Positions 19,157-27,629 of a stretch of 64,000 bases of DNA are shown in pieces. Source of the DNA: Ralstonia sp. UBA689 (GTDB lineage Bacteria > Pseudomonadota > Gammaproteobacteria > Burkholderiales > Burkholderiaceae); assembly GCF_002298975.1 (NCBI RefSeq), contig NZ_DBMV01000001.1, positions 1-64,000 of the forward strand, given 5' to 3'. Positions within the stretch are counted from its first letter, which is position 1. Each line of letters opens with the position of its first letter. The translations under genes were made by a program, and so were the position numbers. The notes below the pieces were generated by a model. It did not search any database. It had not been told where the DNA came from and saw only the letters and a program-made list of their open reading frames with translations.

Positions 19157-21688
19157 ATGCCACGTTTTTCCGTCTGGACTCAAGCCCTGCGCATGCTGCG
19201 CCGCGACTGGCGGGCCGGCGAGCTGAACCTGTTGCTCGTCGCGCTGGTGCTGGCCGTGGCCGCGCTGGCTTCCGTCAGCTTCCTCGCCGACCGCATGCAC
19301 GCGGGGTTGGAGCGCGACGCACGTCAGTTGCTCGGCGCGGATGTGCTGGTGGTGTCCGACCAGCCGCTGCCATCGGATATCGAGGCGCGCGCCCGCGCCA
19401 GTGGCCTGCAGGTCACGCACACCGCGGCGTTCCCCAGCATGGCAAGCTCGCTCGCCAACGGCGCGTCGGGTGAGCCCGCTTCGCAACTGGCGGCGGTCAA
19501 GGCGGTCGACACGGGCTACCCGCTGCGCGGTGCAGTCAAGGTCAGCGACGGGCGTGACACCGTCGGGGCACCCATCCGTGAGATTCCCTCTGCCGGCACC
19601 GTGTGGGTGGACGCGCCGCTGCTCGAAGCGCTGGGCGTGCGCGTGGGCGATGCCATTCGCCTCGGCACGCGCACCTTCAAGATTGCCCACGTCATTACGC
19701 AGGAGCTAGACCGCGGCACGGGCTTCATGAACTTCGCCCCGCGCGTGATGTTGCCGATGGCCGATCTGGCCTCGACGGGCCTCATTACTTACGGTAGTCG
19801 TGTCACGTATCGCCTGCTGGTGGCCGGCCCGGATGCCGCCGCCAACACATTCCGCAATTGGGCTGAGCACGAACTGAAGACACGCCGGTTGCGTGGCGTG
19901 CGCATCGAGTCCTTACAGAACGGGCAGCCGCAGATGCGTGAAACGCTGGATCGCGCCGAGCGCTTCCTCTCGCTCGTCGCGCTGCTGGCGGCGATGATCG
20001 CTGCGGTGGCCATCACCATGGCGGCGCGCCGCTATACCGCGCGGCATACCGATGCGGTGGCCATCATCAAATGCCTGGGGCTGCGGCAGGGGCAGATTCT
20101 CGGCACGTTTGCGCTGGAGTTTCTGCTGGTCGGTGTATTGGGTTCGACGGCGGGCGTGCTGCTGGGCTACGGCGCGCATTGGCTGCTGCTGGCATCACTG
20201 GGCGATCTGCTGACGGTGACACTGCCTGCGGCATCGGCGTGGCCGGCGGCGTTGGGTGTAGCGGCGGGGCTGGTGTTGCTGGTCGGCTTTGCCGTGCCGC
20301 CGCTGTTGAGCCTGGTGCGTGTGGCGCCGCTGCGCGTGCTGCGGCGTGACGCGGGCGAGCGCGCCGTTGGCGCATGGATTGGCTATGCGCTGGGCGCGGC
20401 GGCGTTCTTCGCGCTGCTCGTGGTGTCTGCGCGCGACGTGAAGCTTGGGGCGCTGACGGCCGCAGGATTTGCCGGCGCCATCGTCGTGTTTGCGCTGCTG
20501 GCTGCCGGCGGATTGCGCGCGTTGGGAGCGTCGCTGGGGCGCGGCCATGCACTGGGCGTGGGCTGGCGTTTTGCGCTGGCGGTGCTGGAGCGCCGTCGCG
20601 GCGTGAGCGTGCTGCAAACGGTGGCGCTGGCCGTCGGGCTGATGGCGCTGTTGCTGCTGGCCATGACGCGGAACGACCTGATCCGCTCGTGGCATAACGC
20701 CACGCCGGCCGACGCACCCAACCGCTTCATCATCAACATCCAGCCGGACCAGATGGAGTCGGTCGCGCAAGCGCTAGCCCGCGCGGGGGTGGCCGATCCG
20801 AAGCTCTACCCAATGGTGCGCGGGCGTCTGACGCAGGTGAACGGCCAAGCCATCGGCCGCGAGACGTACGCCGAATCGCGCGCACGCAATCTGGTCGAGC
20901 GCGAGTTCAACCTGTCCTACGCCACGGCGCAGCCGCCCGAGAACCGCATCGTCGCCGGCCGCTGGTTCGGCGGGCAGAAGCCCGAGGCGTCGGTGGAAGA
21001 GGGCATCGCCAAGACGCTGAACCTGCGCCTGGGCGACGTGCTGCGCTTCGACGTTGCCGGGCAGACGGTGGACGCGCCCATCACATCGCTGCGCAAGCTG
21101 GATTGGAGTTCGATGCGCGTGAATTTCTTCGTGATCCTGCCGCCCGTGGCGCTGCACGACATGCCGCAGACCTACGTGACGGCGTTCCATATTCCCGCCG
21201 GCCAAGCCGATCTGCCGGCCAGGCTGGTGCGCGAGTTCCCGAACCTGACGGTGGTCGATACCGAGCTGATCCTGCGGCAGGTGCAGGGCGTGCTGGATCA
21301 GGTGACGGTGGCGGTGGAGTTCCTGTTCGTCTTCACGCTGGCGGCGGGCGTGCTGGTGCTGTACGCCGCGCTGTCCGGCTCGCGCGATGAGCGTCTGCGC
21401 GATGCCGGTGTACTGCGCGCGCTGGGCGCGGGCTCCGGCGTGGTGCGGCAGACACAGTACGCCGAGGTGCTGATCGTCGGCGGCCTTGCTGGGCTGATGG
21501 CTGGCGTGGGCGCCATCGCCATCGGCTGGTTGCTGTCGGCGTATGTATTCGATTTCCCGTATCGTTTCAATCCGGCGATTCTGCCGGTGGGTATCGTGGG
21601 CGGCATGGTGTGCGCCTTCGCTGGTGGCTGGCTGGGCCTGCGTGATGTGCTGCGCCGTCCGGCCATGGCTACGCTGCGCGATGCCTGA
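19157..21688 (+). CDS. FtsX/MacB-like ABC transporter permease (YbbP type)
   Basis: The 843-residue membrane protein has one N-terminal transmembrane helix (LLLVALVLAVAALASVSFLA), a large periplasmic MacB-like domain, three helices in the middle, a second periplasmic domain (about 520-700) and a last helix group (VEFLFVFTLAAGVLVLYAAL and following). This duplicated FtsX layout is that of YbbP, which with the ATPase YbbA and esterase TesA is thought to handle membrane lipids or hydrophobic products. No ATPase gene is adjacent. No clear ribosome site precedes the ATG; the leader hairpin at 19109-19151 touches it. Confidence 0.85.
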   Translation: MPRFSVWTQALRMLRRDWRAGELNLLLVALVLAVAALASVSFLADRMHAGLERDARQLLGADVLVVSDQPLPSDIEARARASGLQVTHTAAFPSMASSLANGASGEPASQLAAVKAVDTGYPLRGAVKVSDGRDTVGAPIREIPSAGTVWVDAPLLEALGVRVGDAIRLGTRTFKIAHVITQELDRGTGFMNFAPRVMLPMADLASTGLITYGSRVTYRLLVAGPDAAANTFRNWAEHELKTRRLRGVRIESLQNGQPQMRETLDRAERFLSLVALLAAMIAAVAITMAARRYTARHTDAVAIIKCLGLRQGQILGTFALEFLLVGVLGSTAGVLLGYGAHWLLLASLGDLLTVTLPAASAWPAALGVAAGLVLLVGFAVPPLLSLVRVAPLRVLRRDAGERAVGAWIGYALGAAAFFALLVVSARDVKLGALTAAGFAGAIVVFALLAAGGLRALGASLGRGHALGVGWRFALAVLERRRGVSVLQTVALAVGLMALLLLAMTRNDLIRSWHNATPADAPNRFIINIQPDQMESVAQALARAGVADPKLYPMVRGRLTQVNGQAIGRETYAESRARNLVEREFNLSYATAQPPENRIVAGRWFGGQKPEASVEEGIAKTLNLRLGDVLRFDVAGQTVDAPITSLRKLDWSSMRVNFFVILPPVALHDMPQTYVTAFHIPAGQADLPARLVREFPNLTVVDTELILRQVQGVLDQVTVAVEFLFVFTLAAGVLVLYAALSGSRDERLRDAGVLRALGAGSGVVRQTQYAEVLIVGGLAGLMAGVGAIAIGWLLSAYVFDFPYRFNPAILPVGIVGGMVCAFAGGWLGLRDVLRRPAMATLRDA

Positions 21689-21709
21689 ATTTCTTGATGT
21701 GATGGTTGT

Positions 21710-22114
21710 ATGACCGATGCTGCTTCCGGCCAGGAAACCCTGGCATTCGACCTGATCGGCGGTGAGGCGCGCGTGCGCGAACTCGTCGATCGCTTTTATG
21801 ACCTGATGGACCTCGAGCCCGAGTTTGCCGTGCTGCGTGCAGTGCACCCGCCCAGCCTCGACGGCTCGCGCGACAAGCTGTTCTGGTTTCTGTGCGGCTG
21901 GCTGGGCGGCCCGAATCATTACATCGAACGCTTCGGGCATCCGCGCCTGCGGGCGCGGCACCTGCCGTTCGAGATCGGCACGCAGGAGCGCGACCAATGG
22001 ATGCGCTGCATGGCGCTGGCGATGCAAGACCTAGGTTTGGACGAGGCCTTGCAGATGCGCCTGATGCAGGCCTTCTGGCAGACCGCCGACTGGATGCGCA
22101 ACGTGCCGCGCTAA
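21710..22114 (+). CDS. Group II truncated haemoglobin
   Basis: The 134-residue protein has the short 2-on-2 globin fold: LIGGEARVRELVDRFYDLMDLEP at helices A-B, FLCGWLGGPNHYIERFGHPRLRARHLPFEIG containing the CD region, conserved Tyr and the proximal His in RHLPF, and QWMRCMALAM with the Trp at G8 used by group II members. Probable roles are oxygen or nitric oxide binding and detoxification. It follows the permease by 21 bases and precedes the DUF924 gene by 41, so the three may be cotranscribed. Confidence 0.9.
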   Translation: MTDAASGQETLAFDLIGGEARVRELVDRFYDLMDLEPEFAVLRAVHPPSLDGSRDKLFWFLCGWLGGPNHYIERFGHPRLRARHLPFEIGTQERDQWMRCMALAMQDLGLDEALQMRLMQAFWQTADWMRNVPR

Positions 22115-22155
22115 AGCGCGGACATGACGAGAAAAAAGCGATAGAGGAGACTTAC

Positions 22156-22734
22156 ATGATCGGGTTGCCCACCGCCGACGATGTACTCGCGTTCTGGTTC
22201 GGCACCGCGCCGCTCACCGAGGCGCGCCCGGAGTGGTTCGACAAGTCCGACGCCTTCGATGCCGAGATACGCACACGCTTCCTGCCGCTGTGGGAGGCGC
22301 TCTCCACGGGCGAGGCCAACACGTGGATGGACACGCCACTGGAGGCCATCGCGCGCATCGTGGTGCTCGACCAGTTTTCGCGCAACATGTTTCGCGGCAC
22401 CGCACGAGCCTTCGCCAGTGACGCAGCCGCGCTGCACACCGCGCAGATCGTCGTGGCCGCCGGCTGGGATCTGCAGCTTCCGACGCGTTTTCACCGCGCG
22501 TTCTGCTACCTGCCATTCGAGCATAGCGAGGCGCTTGCCGCGCAGGACGAGTCGATCCGCCTCTACACGCGCCTGCGAGACCGGGAAGGCGATGCGGACT
22601 CGCTCCTCTGGGCAGAAAAACATCGGGAAATCATTGCGCGCTTCGGGCGCTTTCCGCATCGCAATGCGGCGCTCGGGCGCGTGTCAACACCCGAGGAGGC
22701 GGTGTTTCTCACGCAGCCAGGATCCTCCTTCTAG
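22156..22734 (+). CDS. DUF924 family protein
   Basis: The 192-residue protein starts VLAFWFGTAP and contains the family landmarks WFDKSDAFDAEIRTRF, IVVLDQFSRNMFRGTARAFASD and FCYLPFEHSEALAAQ with the long helical array typical of DUF924. The biochemical function is not known. AGAGGAGA ahead of the ATG at 22156 sets the start; a longer open frame upstream overlaps the haemoglobin gene and is not used. Pairing with a truncated haemoglobin gene recurs in this group of bacteria as far as I recall, but no link is proven. Confidence 0.85.
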   Translation: MIGLPTADDVLAFWFGTAPLTEARPEWFDKSDAFDAEIRTRFLPLWEALSTGEANTWMDTPLEAIARIVVLDQFSRNMFRGTARAFASDAAALHTAQIVVAAGWDLQLPTRFHRAFCYLPFEHSEALAAQDESIRLYTRLRDREGDADSLLWAEKHREIIARFGRFPHRNAALGRVSTPEEAVFLTQPGSSF

Positions 22735-22764
22735 GAAACGGGCGAGCCGCGTGTGTTGCGCGGC

Positions 22765-23361
22765 TTAGCGGCCCAGCACCGAATACACGAGCGTGCCCGA
22801 GAACATCAGCAGCACGAGGGATGCACCGCGTAGCAGCTTGGGCGTATGGGGCGCCCACGTGCGCCGTGCCGTCAGCAGCACGCCAAGAGTCGACCAGCCA
22901 ATGGCGATCGGCACGAGCACGACCAGGAACACTGCAATCGTCCACGCAAAATAGATCGCGGACTGGAACGCTGCGAGCGGAAACAATGTGCTCGCAAACA
23001 GCAGCGCCTTCGGGTTCATCAACGTGGTGGCGAACATGTCGCGCGAGCTCACGGGGTTGGCCGCAACATGTTGCAGCGCATGGCTCTGGCGCCATATCTT
23101 GACTGCCAGATAGAGGATGTAGACCGAACTCAGCAGCTTGACGGCAACCGGCAGCCAAGGCCGGCTGGCCGACAGCGCGTTCAGGAAGAATCCCCACGCC
23201 GAGACGGCGGTGACGTAGCCCAGCGCTTCGGCGACGATCAGCGGGCTCGTCCGACGCACGCCCACCTTGAGGCCTGACGACAGCAGCAGCGTATTCGTCG
23301 GGCCCGGCACGATCAGCACGAGCGACACATACAGCGCCATCCGGAGCAAGGTGTCTTGCAT
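22765..23361 (-). CDS. LysE/RhtB family amino-acid exporter
   Basis: The 198-residue inner-membrane protein has six hydrophobic segments and the family signature VLIVPGPTNTLLLSSGLKVGVRRTSPLIVAEALGY near the N-terminus, where the PGP motif marks LysE-type exporters, and NPKALLFASTLFPL in the middle. Substrates may be amino acids or derivatives; none can be assigned. The ATG at 23361 is chosen over an in-frame TTG two codons earlier. It lies 27 bases after the LOG-like gene on the same strand. Confidence 0.88.
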   Translation of the reverse strand: MQDTLLRMALYVSLVLIVPGPTNTLLLSSGLKVGVRRTSPLIVAEALGYVTAVSAWGFFLNALSASRPWLPVAVKLLSSVYILYLAVKIWRQSHALQHVAANPVSSRDMFATTLMNPKALLFASTLFPLAAFQSAIYFAWTIAVFLVVLVPIAIGWSTLGVLLTARRTWAPHTPKLLRGASLVLLMFSGTLVYSVLGR

Positions 23362-23388
23362 GGGCAAACGTTTCTTGGGTGGTTGGTT

Positions 23389-23973
23389 TTACGTGCGCTC
23401 GCGGCGTTCCGACCACTTGTCGACGGTCTCGCGCGGCGCGTTGGCCAGCATGTCGACGAGCGCGGCCGGGTCGTCGCTCACATAGAGCAGGTCGGCGTGG
23501 TGGCGTTTGAGGAAGCCTTCCTGCACCGCGTGGTCGATAAAGGCGAGCAGCTTGTCGTAGAAGCCCGCCACGTTCAGCAGGCCGATCGGTTTGTTGTGGT
23601 AGCCGAGCTGCAGCCACGTGAAGGTTTCGAACAGCTCTTCATAGGTGCCCACGCCGCCGGGCATGGCGATGAAGGCATCCGCGCGGTCGGCCATCATCTG
23701 CTTGCGCTGGTGCATGCTGTCGACGACATGCAGCTCGGTCAGCTCCTTATGGCCGACTTCCTTGCGCACCAGCGACTTGGGGATGATGCCGACGACCGGG
23801 CTGCCGCCGTGCAGCACGGCATCGGCCACGACGCCCATCAGACCGACGTTGCCACCGCCATAGACGAGCGAGAGGCCGCGCTTGACCATCTCGTTGCCCA
23901 GCGCGATGGCGCCGGCCTTGTACTCCGGGCGCGTGCCCGGGCTGGAACCGCAATAGACGCAGATCGATTTCAT
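23389..23973 (-). CDS. LOG family protein (cytokinin riboside 5'-monophosphate phosphoribohydrolase type)
   Basis: The 194-residue protein has the Rossmann-like LOG fold with ICVYCGSSPGTRPEY, LVYGGGNVGLMG, the catalytic Arg in MHQRKQMM and the signature PGGVGTYEE. Established knowledge: proteins with these motifs release free base from nucleoside monophosphates, activating cytokinins in plants and in some plant-associated bacteria; older databases call them lysine decarboxylases, which is wrong. It overlaps the stop of the TetR gene by four bases, so the regulator is translated just before it. Confidence 0.88.
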   Translation of the reverse strand: MKSICVYCGSSPGTRPEYKAGAIALGNEMVKRGLSLVYGGGNVGLMGVVADAVLHGGSPVVGIIPKSLVRKEVGHKELTELHVVDSMHQRKQMMADRADAFIAMPGGVGTYEELFETFTWLQLGYHNKPIGLLNVAGFYDKLLAFIDHAVQEGFLKRHHADLLYVSDDPAALVDMLANAPRETVDKWSERRERT

Positions 23974-24668
23974 TGATTGGATTTGGCTTCAGGGAGCGGG
24001 TCGTTGCTGCGGCTGACGGCCAGCAGGTCAAAGGCCCGCCGCGGCTTGCCGCGCAAGTAGGGCGCGAGGATGGAGAGGAGGTGATAACTCACGCCGTGCA
24101 GATGGTCGCGGATGGCTTTTGGATCGTTGTACTGGCGTGGGTGCAGGACAAACTGGAACGACAGCCAATAGGTGCCCACCACCACGATGTTGGTGCAGAT
24201 GACGTCCACCTGCTCGGGCGTGGCTTCCATCTCGCCGTCTTCGATGAACTGGTGGCAGATGTCCATCGCAAAGTGGCGCTTCTGCTCGACGATCCGCTTG
24301 AAGTTCAGCTCCAGCATGCGATTGCGTGCGAGCAGATCATTGATGTCGCGGTACAGGAAGCGGTAGTTCCACAGGAACTCCGACATGTACTGCAGATAGC
24401 CCCAGGTTTCGTCCAGCGTGGCCTTATGGTCATCCGGCAGCTTCAAGCGACGGCTCATCTCCTGCTCGAACTGCACGAAGATCGAGTTGATGATGTCGTC
24501 CTTGTTGCGGAAGTGGTAGTACAGGTTGCCCGGACTGATTTCGAGCTCTTCGGCGATCGTTGTGGTGGTGACGTTGGGCTCGCCCAGCTCGTTGAACAGG
24601 CGCAGCGACACTTCGAGGATGCGGTCGCGCGTTCGGCGTGGGCCGGTGGAATGCTGCTTGGTTTCCAT
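23970..24668 (-). CDS. TetR family transcriptional regulator
   Basis: The 232-residue protein opens with a TetR helix-turn-helix (residues about 12-58; RTRDRILEVSLRLFNELGEPNVTTTTIAEELEISPGNLYYHF) and a helical ligand domain of unrecognised specificity, resembling the group with an ...FLYRDINDLL segment. The ATG at 24668 is chosen by domain start. It is coupled to the LOG gene by a four-base overlap and followed by the LysE gene, so a regulator-LOG-exporter unit is plausible. Its own promoter lies at 24718-24746. Confidence 0.88.
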   Translation of the reverse strand: METKQHSTGPRRTRDRILEVSLRLFNELGEPNVTTTTIAEELEISPGNLYYHFRNKDDIINSIFVQFEQEMSRRLKLPDDHKATLDETWGYLQYMSEFLWNYRFLYRDINDLLARNRMLELNFKRIVEQKRHFAMDICHQFIEDGEMEATPEQVDVICTNIVVVGTYWLSFQFVLHPRQYNDPKAIRDHLHGVSYHLLSILAPYLRGKPRRAFDLLAVSRSNDPLPEAKSNQ

Positions 24669-24717
24669 TGAACTGCCAAGGCCGGTGGCCCTGTCTCCGT
24701 GGCGTGTTGGTGCCCGG

Positions 24718-24746
24718 ATTATAAAAGATCGTGCTTGCGCAACGAC
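24718..24746 (-). promoter_or_regulatory. Promoter and possible autoregulatory palindrome of the TetR gene
   Basis: TATAAT (24723-24718 on the minus strand) lies 50 bases before the start codon. A perfect palindrome TTGCGCAA (24735-24742) falls in the -10/-35 spacer and could be the TetR operator. The -35 box (GTCGTT, 24746-24741) is weak. Confidence 0.5.
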
Positions 24747-24807
24747 TCCCCACGTACTACGGGCGCCACATTGCCAAACGTTGACGTGGTCTCGGGGCGG
24801 GTATGTC

Positions 24808-25272
24808 CTAACGCAACAGCGATGCCACCCAGGGCCAGGCGATCGCCACCCACGTCCCCGCGCACAGCAGCAGGGCCAGCATGACCGCTGCGCTGCCGAA
24901 ATCCTTGGCGCGCTTGGACAGCCCGTGCTGCTCCAGCGAAATCCGGTCCACCGCCGCCTCCATGCTGGAATTGAGCAACTCGACAATCAGCACCAGCACC
25001 AGCGTGCCGATCATCAGGATGCGCTCCACCACCGTGGCCGGGATGATGAACGCGCACGGCAGCAGGATCGCGCACAGCGTCAACTCCTGGCGGAACGCGC
25101 TTTCCTCGTCGATGGCGAAGCGGATGCCGCTGATGGAGTTCTTGAGCGCAAACCAGGCCCGCGTGATGCCGCGGTTGCCCTTGTGCGGGTTATCGGCCGG
25201 CGAGTAAGTGCCAGTCGCTGGCGGCGCGGCCGGGCCTTCGAGTGGCCGATCCGGTGGGGTGGTGGGTTTCAT
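24808..25272 (-). CDS. dgkA: Diacylglycerol kinase (DgkA type)
   Basis: This 154-residue membrane protein phosphorylates diacylglycerol to phosphatidate. After a Pro-rich cytoplasmic N-terminus the prokaryotic DgkA domain begins at RGITRAWFALKNSISGIRFAIDEESAFRQE; the active-site helix is VELLNSSMEAAVDRIS and three transmembrane helices follow the usual pattern. It is the third gene of plcP-agt-dgkA, 12 bases after agt. In that setting it probably recycles diacylglycerol released by the PlcP-type lipase. Confidence 0.93.
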   Translation of the reverse strand: MKPTTPPDRPLEGPAAPPATGTYSPADNPHKGNRGITRAWFALKNSISGIRFAIDEESAFRQELTLCAILLPCAFIIPATVVERILMIGTLVLVLIVELLNSSMEAAVDRISLEQHGLSKRAKDFGSAAVMLALLLCAGTWVAIAWPWVASLLR

Positions 25273-25284
25273 GGAACGCAAGGT

Positions 25285-26424
25285 CTATGCGCCCGTCGCG
25301 GTCGAGGGTTGGACGGTCTTGGTATCGTCCGATTGTACGGCGGGCAGGGGGCGCAGGTGGGCCAGGAACTGCTCGGAGGCCGCGCGCCATGAGAAGCGCT
25401 CGGCGTGCGCGCGTGCGGTGGCGCGGTCAATGCGCAGCGCTTCCAGGCAGGCTTCGCGCAGGTCGTCGCGCAGCGCACCGGCAGGCGAATCGCCCAGCAC
25501 GTCGATCGGGCCCGTCACCGGATACGCGGCGACCGGCAGGCCGCTGGCCAGCGCCTCCAGCAGCACCAGGCCAAACGTGTCGGTGCGGCTCGGGAAGACG
25601 AACACGTCGGCCGAGGCGTACACCTTGGCCAGTTCCGGCTGCTTGAGCACGCCCAGGTAGTTGGCGTTCGGATATTTGGCCTTCAGGCCGGCCAATGCCG
25701 GGCCTTCGCCAACCACCCACTTGGAGCCGGGCAGATCCAGCTCCAGGAACGCCTCGACGTTCTTCTCCACGGCCACCCGGCCGACGTACAGGAAGATCGG
25801 GTGGGCCGTGTTGAGCATGTTGCCGCGCCGGGAGGTGAAGACGTCCAGATCCACGCCGCGCGTCCACAGCACGCCGTTGGTGATGCCGTAGGCCGCCAGG
25901 TCTTTCAGCACCACGGGCGTCGGTGCCATCACGGCCTGGGCGGGGCTGTGGAACCAACGGAGGAAGCGGTACGTCCAGGCCAGCGGAATGCCGAAGCGCG
26001 CCTGCACGTACTCCGGAAAGCGCGTGTGATAAGCCGTCGTATAGGGCAGCTTATGGCGCAGCGCATAGGCGCGCGCGGCCAGCCCCAGCGGTCCTTCGGT
26101 GGCGATATGCAGCGCTTGCGGGGCAAATTTCTCGATGCGCTCGCGCACGCGCTTGGCCGGCAGGATCGACAGGCGGATCTCCGGATACGTCGGGCACGGC
26201 ACCGTCTTGAATTCAAGCGGCGTGATCATGTCGACGACGTGGCCCATGGCTTCGAGTTCACGGCGCGTCTGGGTGAGGGTGCGGACGACACCGTTGACCT
26301 GCGGTTCCCAGGCATCTGTGACGATCATGACTTTCACGGGCTCTCCTTGGGGCGTGGCTGCGGGGGATGTCGAGAGGGTGGCGACAGCGGCAGGTTGTGC
26401 GAGGTCGATGTTGGTGTGGGTCAT
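25285..26424 (-). CDS. GT-B glycosyltransferase (Agt-like, group 1)
   Basis: The 379-residue protein has two Rossmann domains. The N-terminal domain begins VKVMIVTDAWEPQVNGVVRTLTQTRREL; the donor domain contains FLYVGRVAVEKNVEAFLELDLP and the E-x7-E nucleotide-sugar motif in PSRTDTFGLVLLEALASG. It resembles GT4-type transferases that glycosylate diacylglycerol. I chose the ATG at 26424 with GGAAG ahead; an ATG at 26436 overlapping the plcP stop is also possible. Its position between a PlcP-like gene and dgkA matches the PlcP-Agt lipid remodelling pair known from other bacteria, so a diacylglycerol glucosyl- or glucuronosyl-transferase role is inferred. Confidence 0.8.
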   Translation of the reverse strand: MTHTNIDLAQPAAVATLSTSPAATPQGEPVKVMIVTDAWEPQVNGVVRTLTQTRRELEAMGHVVDMITPLEFKTVPCPTYPEIRLSILPAKRVRERIEKFAPQALHIATEGPLGLAARAYALRHKLPYTTAYHTRFPEYVQARFGIPLAWTYRFLRWFHSPAQAVMAPTPVVLKDLAAYGITNGVLWTRGVDLDVFTSRRGNMLNTAHPIFLYVGRVAVEKNVEAFLELDLPGSKWVVGEGPALAGLKAKYPNANYLGVLKQPELAKVYASADVFVFPSRTDTFGLVLLEALASGLPVAAYPVTGPIDVLGDSPAGALRDDLREACLEALRIDRATARAHAERFSWRAASEQFLAHLRPLPAVQSDDTKTVQPSTATGA

Positions 26425-26435
26425 GTGGGCTTCCA

Positions 26436-27494
26436 TCAGGCGGCAGCCGCAGCAGCACGACGTGCGCGGCGGGACGTGCGCGGCGCGTCGAGCAGATGCG
26501 TCCAGTAGACGATCTGCAGCTCGCCTTCCATGGTCTCGACCAAGGCGGAGAGGCTCTCCACCCAGTCGCCGTCGTTGCAGTAGAGCTGACCGTCGATCTC
26601 GCGGATCTCGGCTTTGTGGATATGCCCGCAGACCACGCCGTCGCAGCCGCGGCGGCGCGCTTCGTCCGTCATCACGCGCTCGAACGAATTGATGAAGTTG
26701 ACTGCGTTCTTGACCTGATGCTTGAGGTATTGCGACAGCGACCAGTACGGAAAACCAAGCCGCACGCGGATACGGTTGAAGTGCCGGTTCATCGCCAGGA
26801 TGAAGGTGTAGAGCGTGTCGCCCACATAGGCGAGCCAGCGCGCGTGCTGCATCACGCCGTCGAAGAGGTCGCCGTGCACGACCCACAGGCGCTTGCCGGT
26901 GGCCGTTACGTGCACTGCATCCTCGGCGACTTCGATATCGCCGAAATTCAGGCCGTGGAACTGGCGCGCCATCTCGTCGTGGTTGCCCGGGATGAACACC
27001 ACGCGGGTGCCCTTGCGCGCGCGGCGCAGCACCTTCTGCACCACATCGTTGTGCGCTTGCGGCCAGTACCAGCCCTTGCGCAGTTGCCAGCCGTCGACGA
27101 CGTCGCCGACCAGGTACAGCGTGTCGGATTCGTTGTGCTTGAGGAAGTCGAGCAGGTAGGTCGCCTGGCAGCCCGGCGTGCCGAGGTGGATGTCCGACAG
27201 CCAGATCGTGCGGTAGCGGTGGACTTTCTCGGCGGGCGGGTCGGTGTCCTTGTCCGCCATCTGGTCCGGGACCAGAGCGGAGGTCGGTGCCGTGGCGGGC
27301 GCCTCGTGGTCTCGCACATTGCCGCGCCCGGCGGGGACGGCCGAGCCCAGTGTGCCGGCGGCAGCAAGTCCGGCAGCCATTTGCATCAGAGGCGGTGGGG
27401 CGTTCCAGTCGGAACCGGTGAGGGGAGCGGCGCGAAAGCGTTGCGCGAGGCGGCGGAGAAAACCAGGGCGCGATGGCAGATTTGGCAGGACCAT
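26436..27494 (-). CDS. PlcP-like metallophosphoesterase (phospholipase C type)
   Basis: The 352-residue protein carries a calcineurin-like domain (residues about 95-320) with all metal motifs: WLSDIHLGTPGCQ, LVGDVVDGW, IPGNHDE, VHGDLFD and GHIHKAEIR. The closest family I recognise is the PlcP group (UDP-2,3-diacylglucosamine pyrophosphatase-like proteins such as the Sinorhizobium phospholipase C), not LpxH itself. PlcP removes the head group of zwitterionic phospholipids to leave diacylglycerol. The first 90 residues are low-complexity; a shorter start at the Met of MADKDTDPP is possible. Gene order plcP-agt-dgkA and a candidate Pho box support phosphate-stress lipid turnover. Confidence 0.78.
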   Translation of the reverse strand: MVLPNLPSRPGFLRRLAQRFRAAPLTGSDWNAPPPLMQMAAGLAAAGTLGSAVPAGRGNVRDHEAPATAPTSALVPDQMADKDTDPPAEKVHRYRTIWLSDIHLGTPGCQATYLLDFLKHNESDTLYLVGDVVDGWQLRKGWYWPQAHNDVVQKVLRRARKGTRVVFIPGNHDEMARQFHGLNFGDIEVAEDAVHVTATGKRLWVVHGDLFDGVMQHARWLAYVGDTLYTFILAMNRHFNRIRVRLGFPYWSLSQYLKHQVKNAVNFINSFERVMTDEARRRGCDGVVCGHIHKAEIREIDGQLYCNDGDWVESLSALVETMEGELQIVYWTHLLDAPRTSRRARRAAAAAA

Positions 27495-27559
27495 GTCGGC
27501 AACGGAGGCTGCGTTGGACGGATTTCGCCACCGCTGCGTGAATAAGCCGTGTCAGAAAC

Positions 27560-27577
27560 ATGACCGCCACATGACGT
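27560..27577 (-). promoter_or_regulatory. Candidate Pho box upstream of plcP-agt-dgkA
   Basis: Reading the minus strand, ACGTCAT and CGGTCAT are 7-base direct repeats separated by four bases (27577-27571 and 27566-27560), an exact 11-base period. A third weaker copy CTGACAC follows at the same period. The PhoB consensus is CTGTCAT repeats at this spacing. A matching -10 box is not obvious. Confidence 0.55.
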
Positions 27578-27629
27578 GATCCCCACGAACGACGAAGGGC
27601 ATGCCCAAGACCTGCGCTGGGCGTGTGTT

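Noticed and set aside
26436..27494. LpxH (UDP-2,3-diacylglucosamine hydrolase of lipid A)
   Set aside because: The core motifs fit the PlcP branch better and the glycosyltransferase and dgkA neighbours do not belong to the lipid A pathway.
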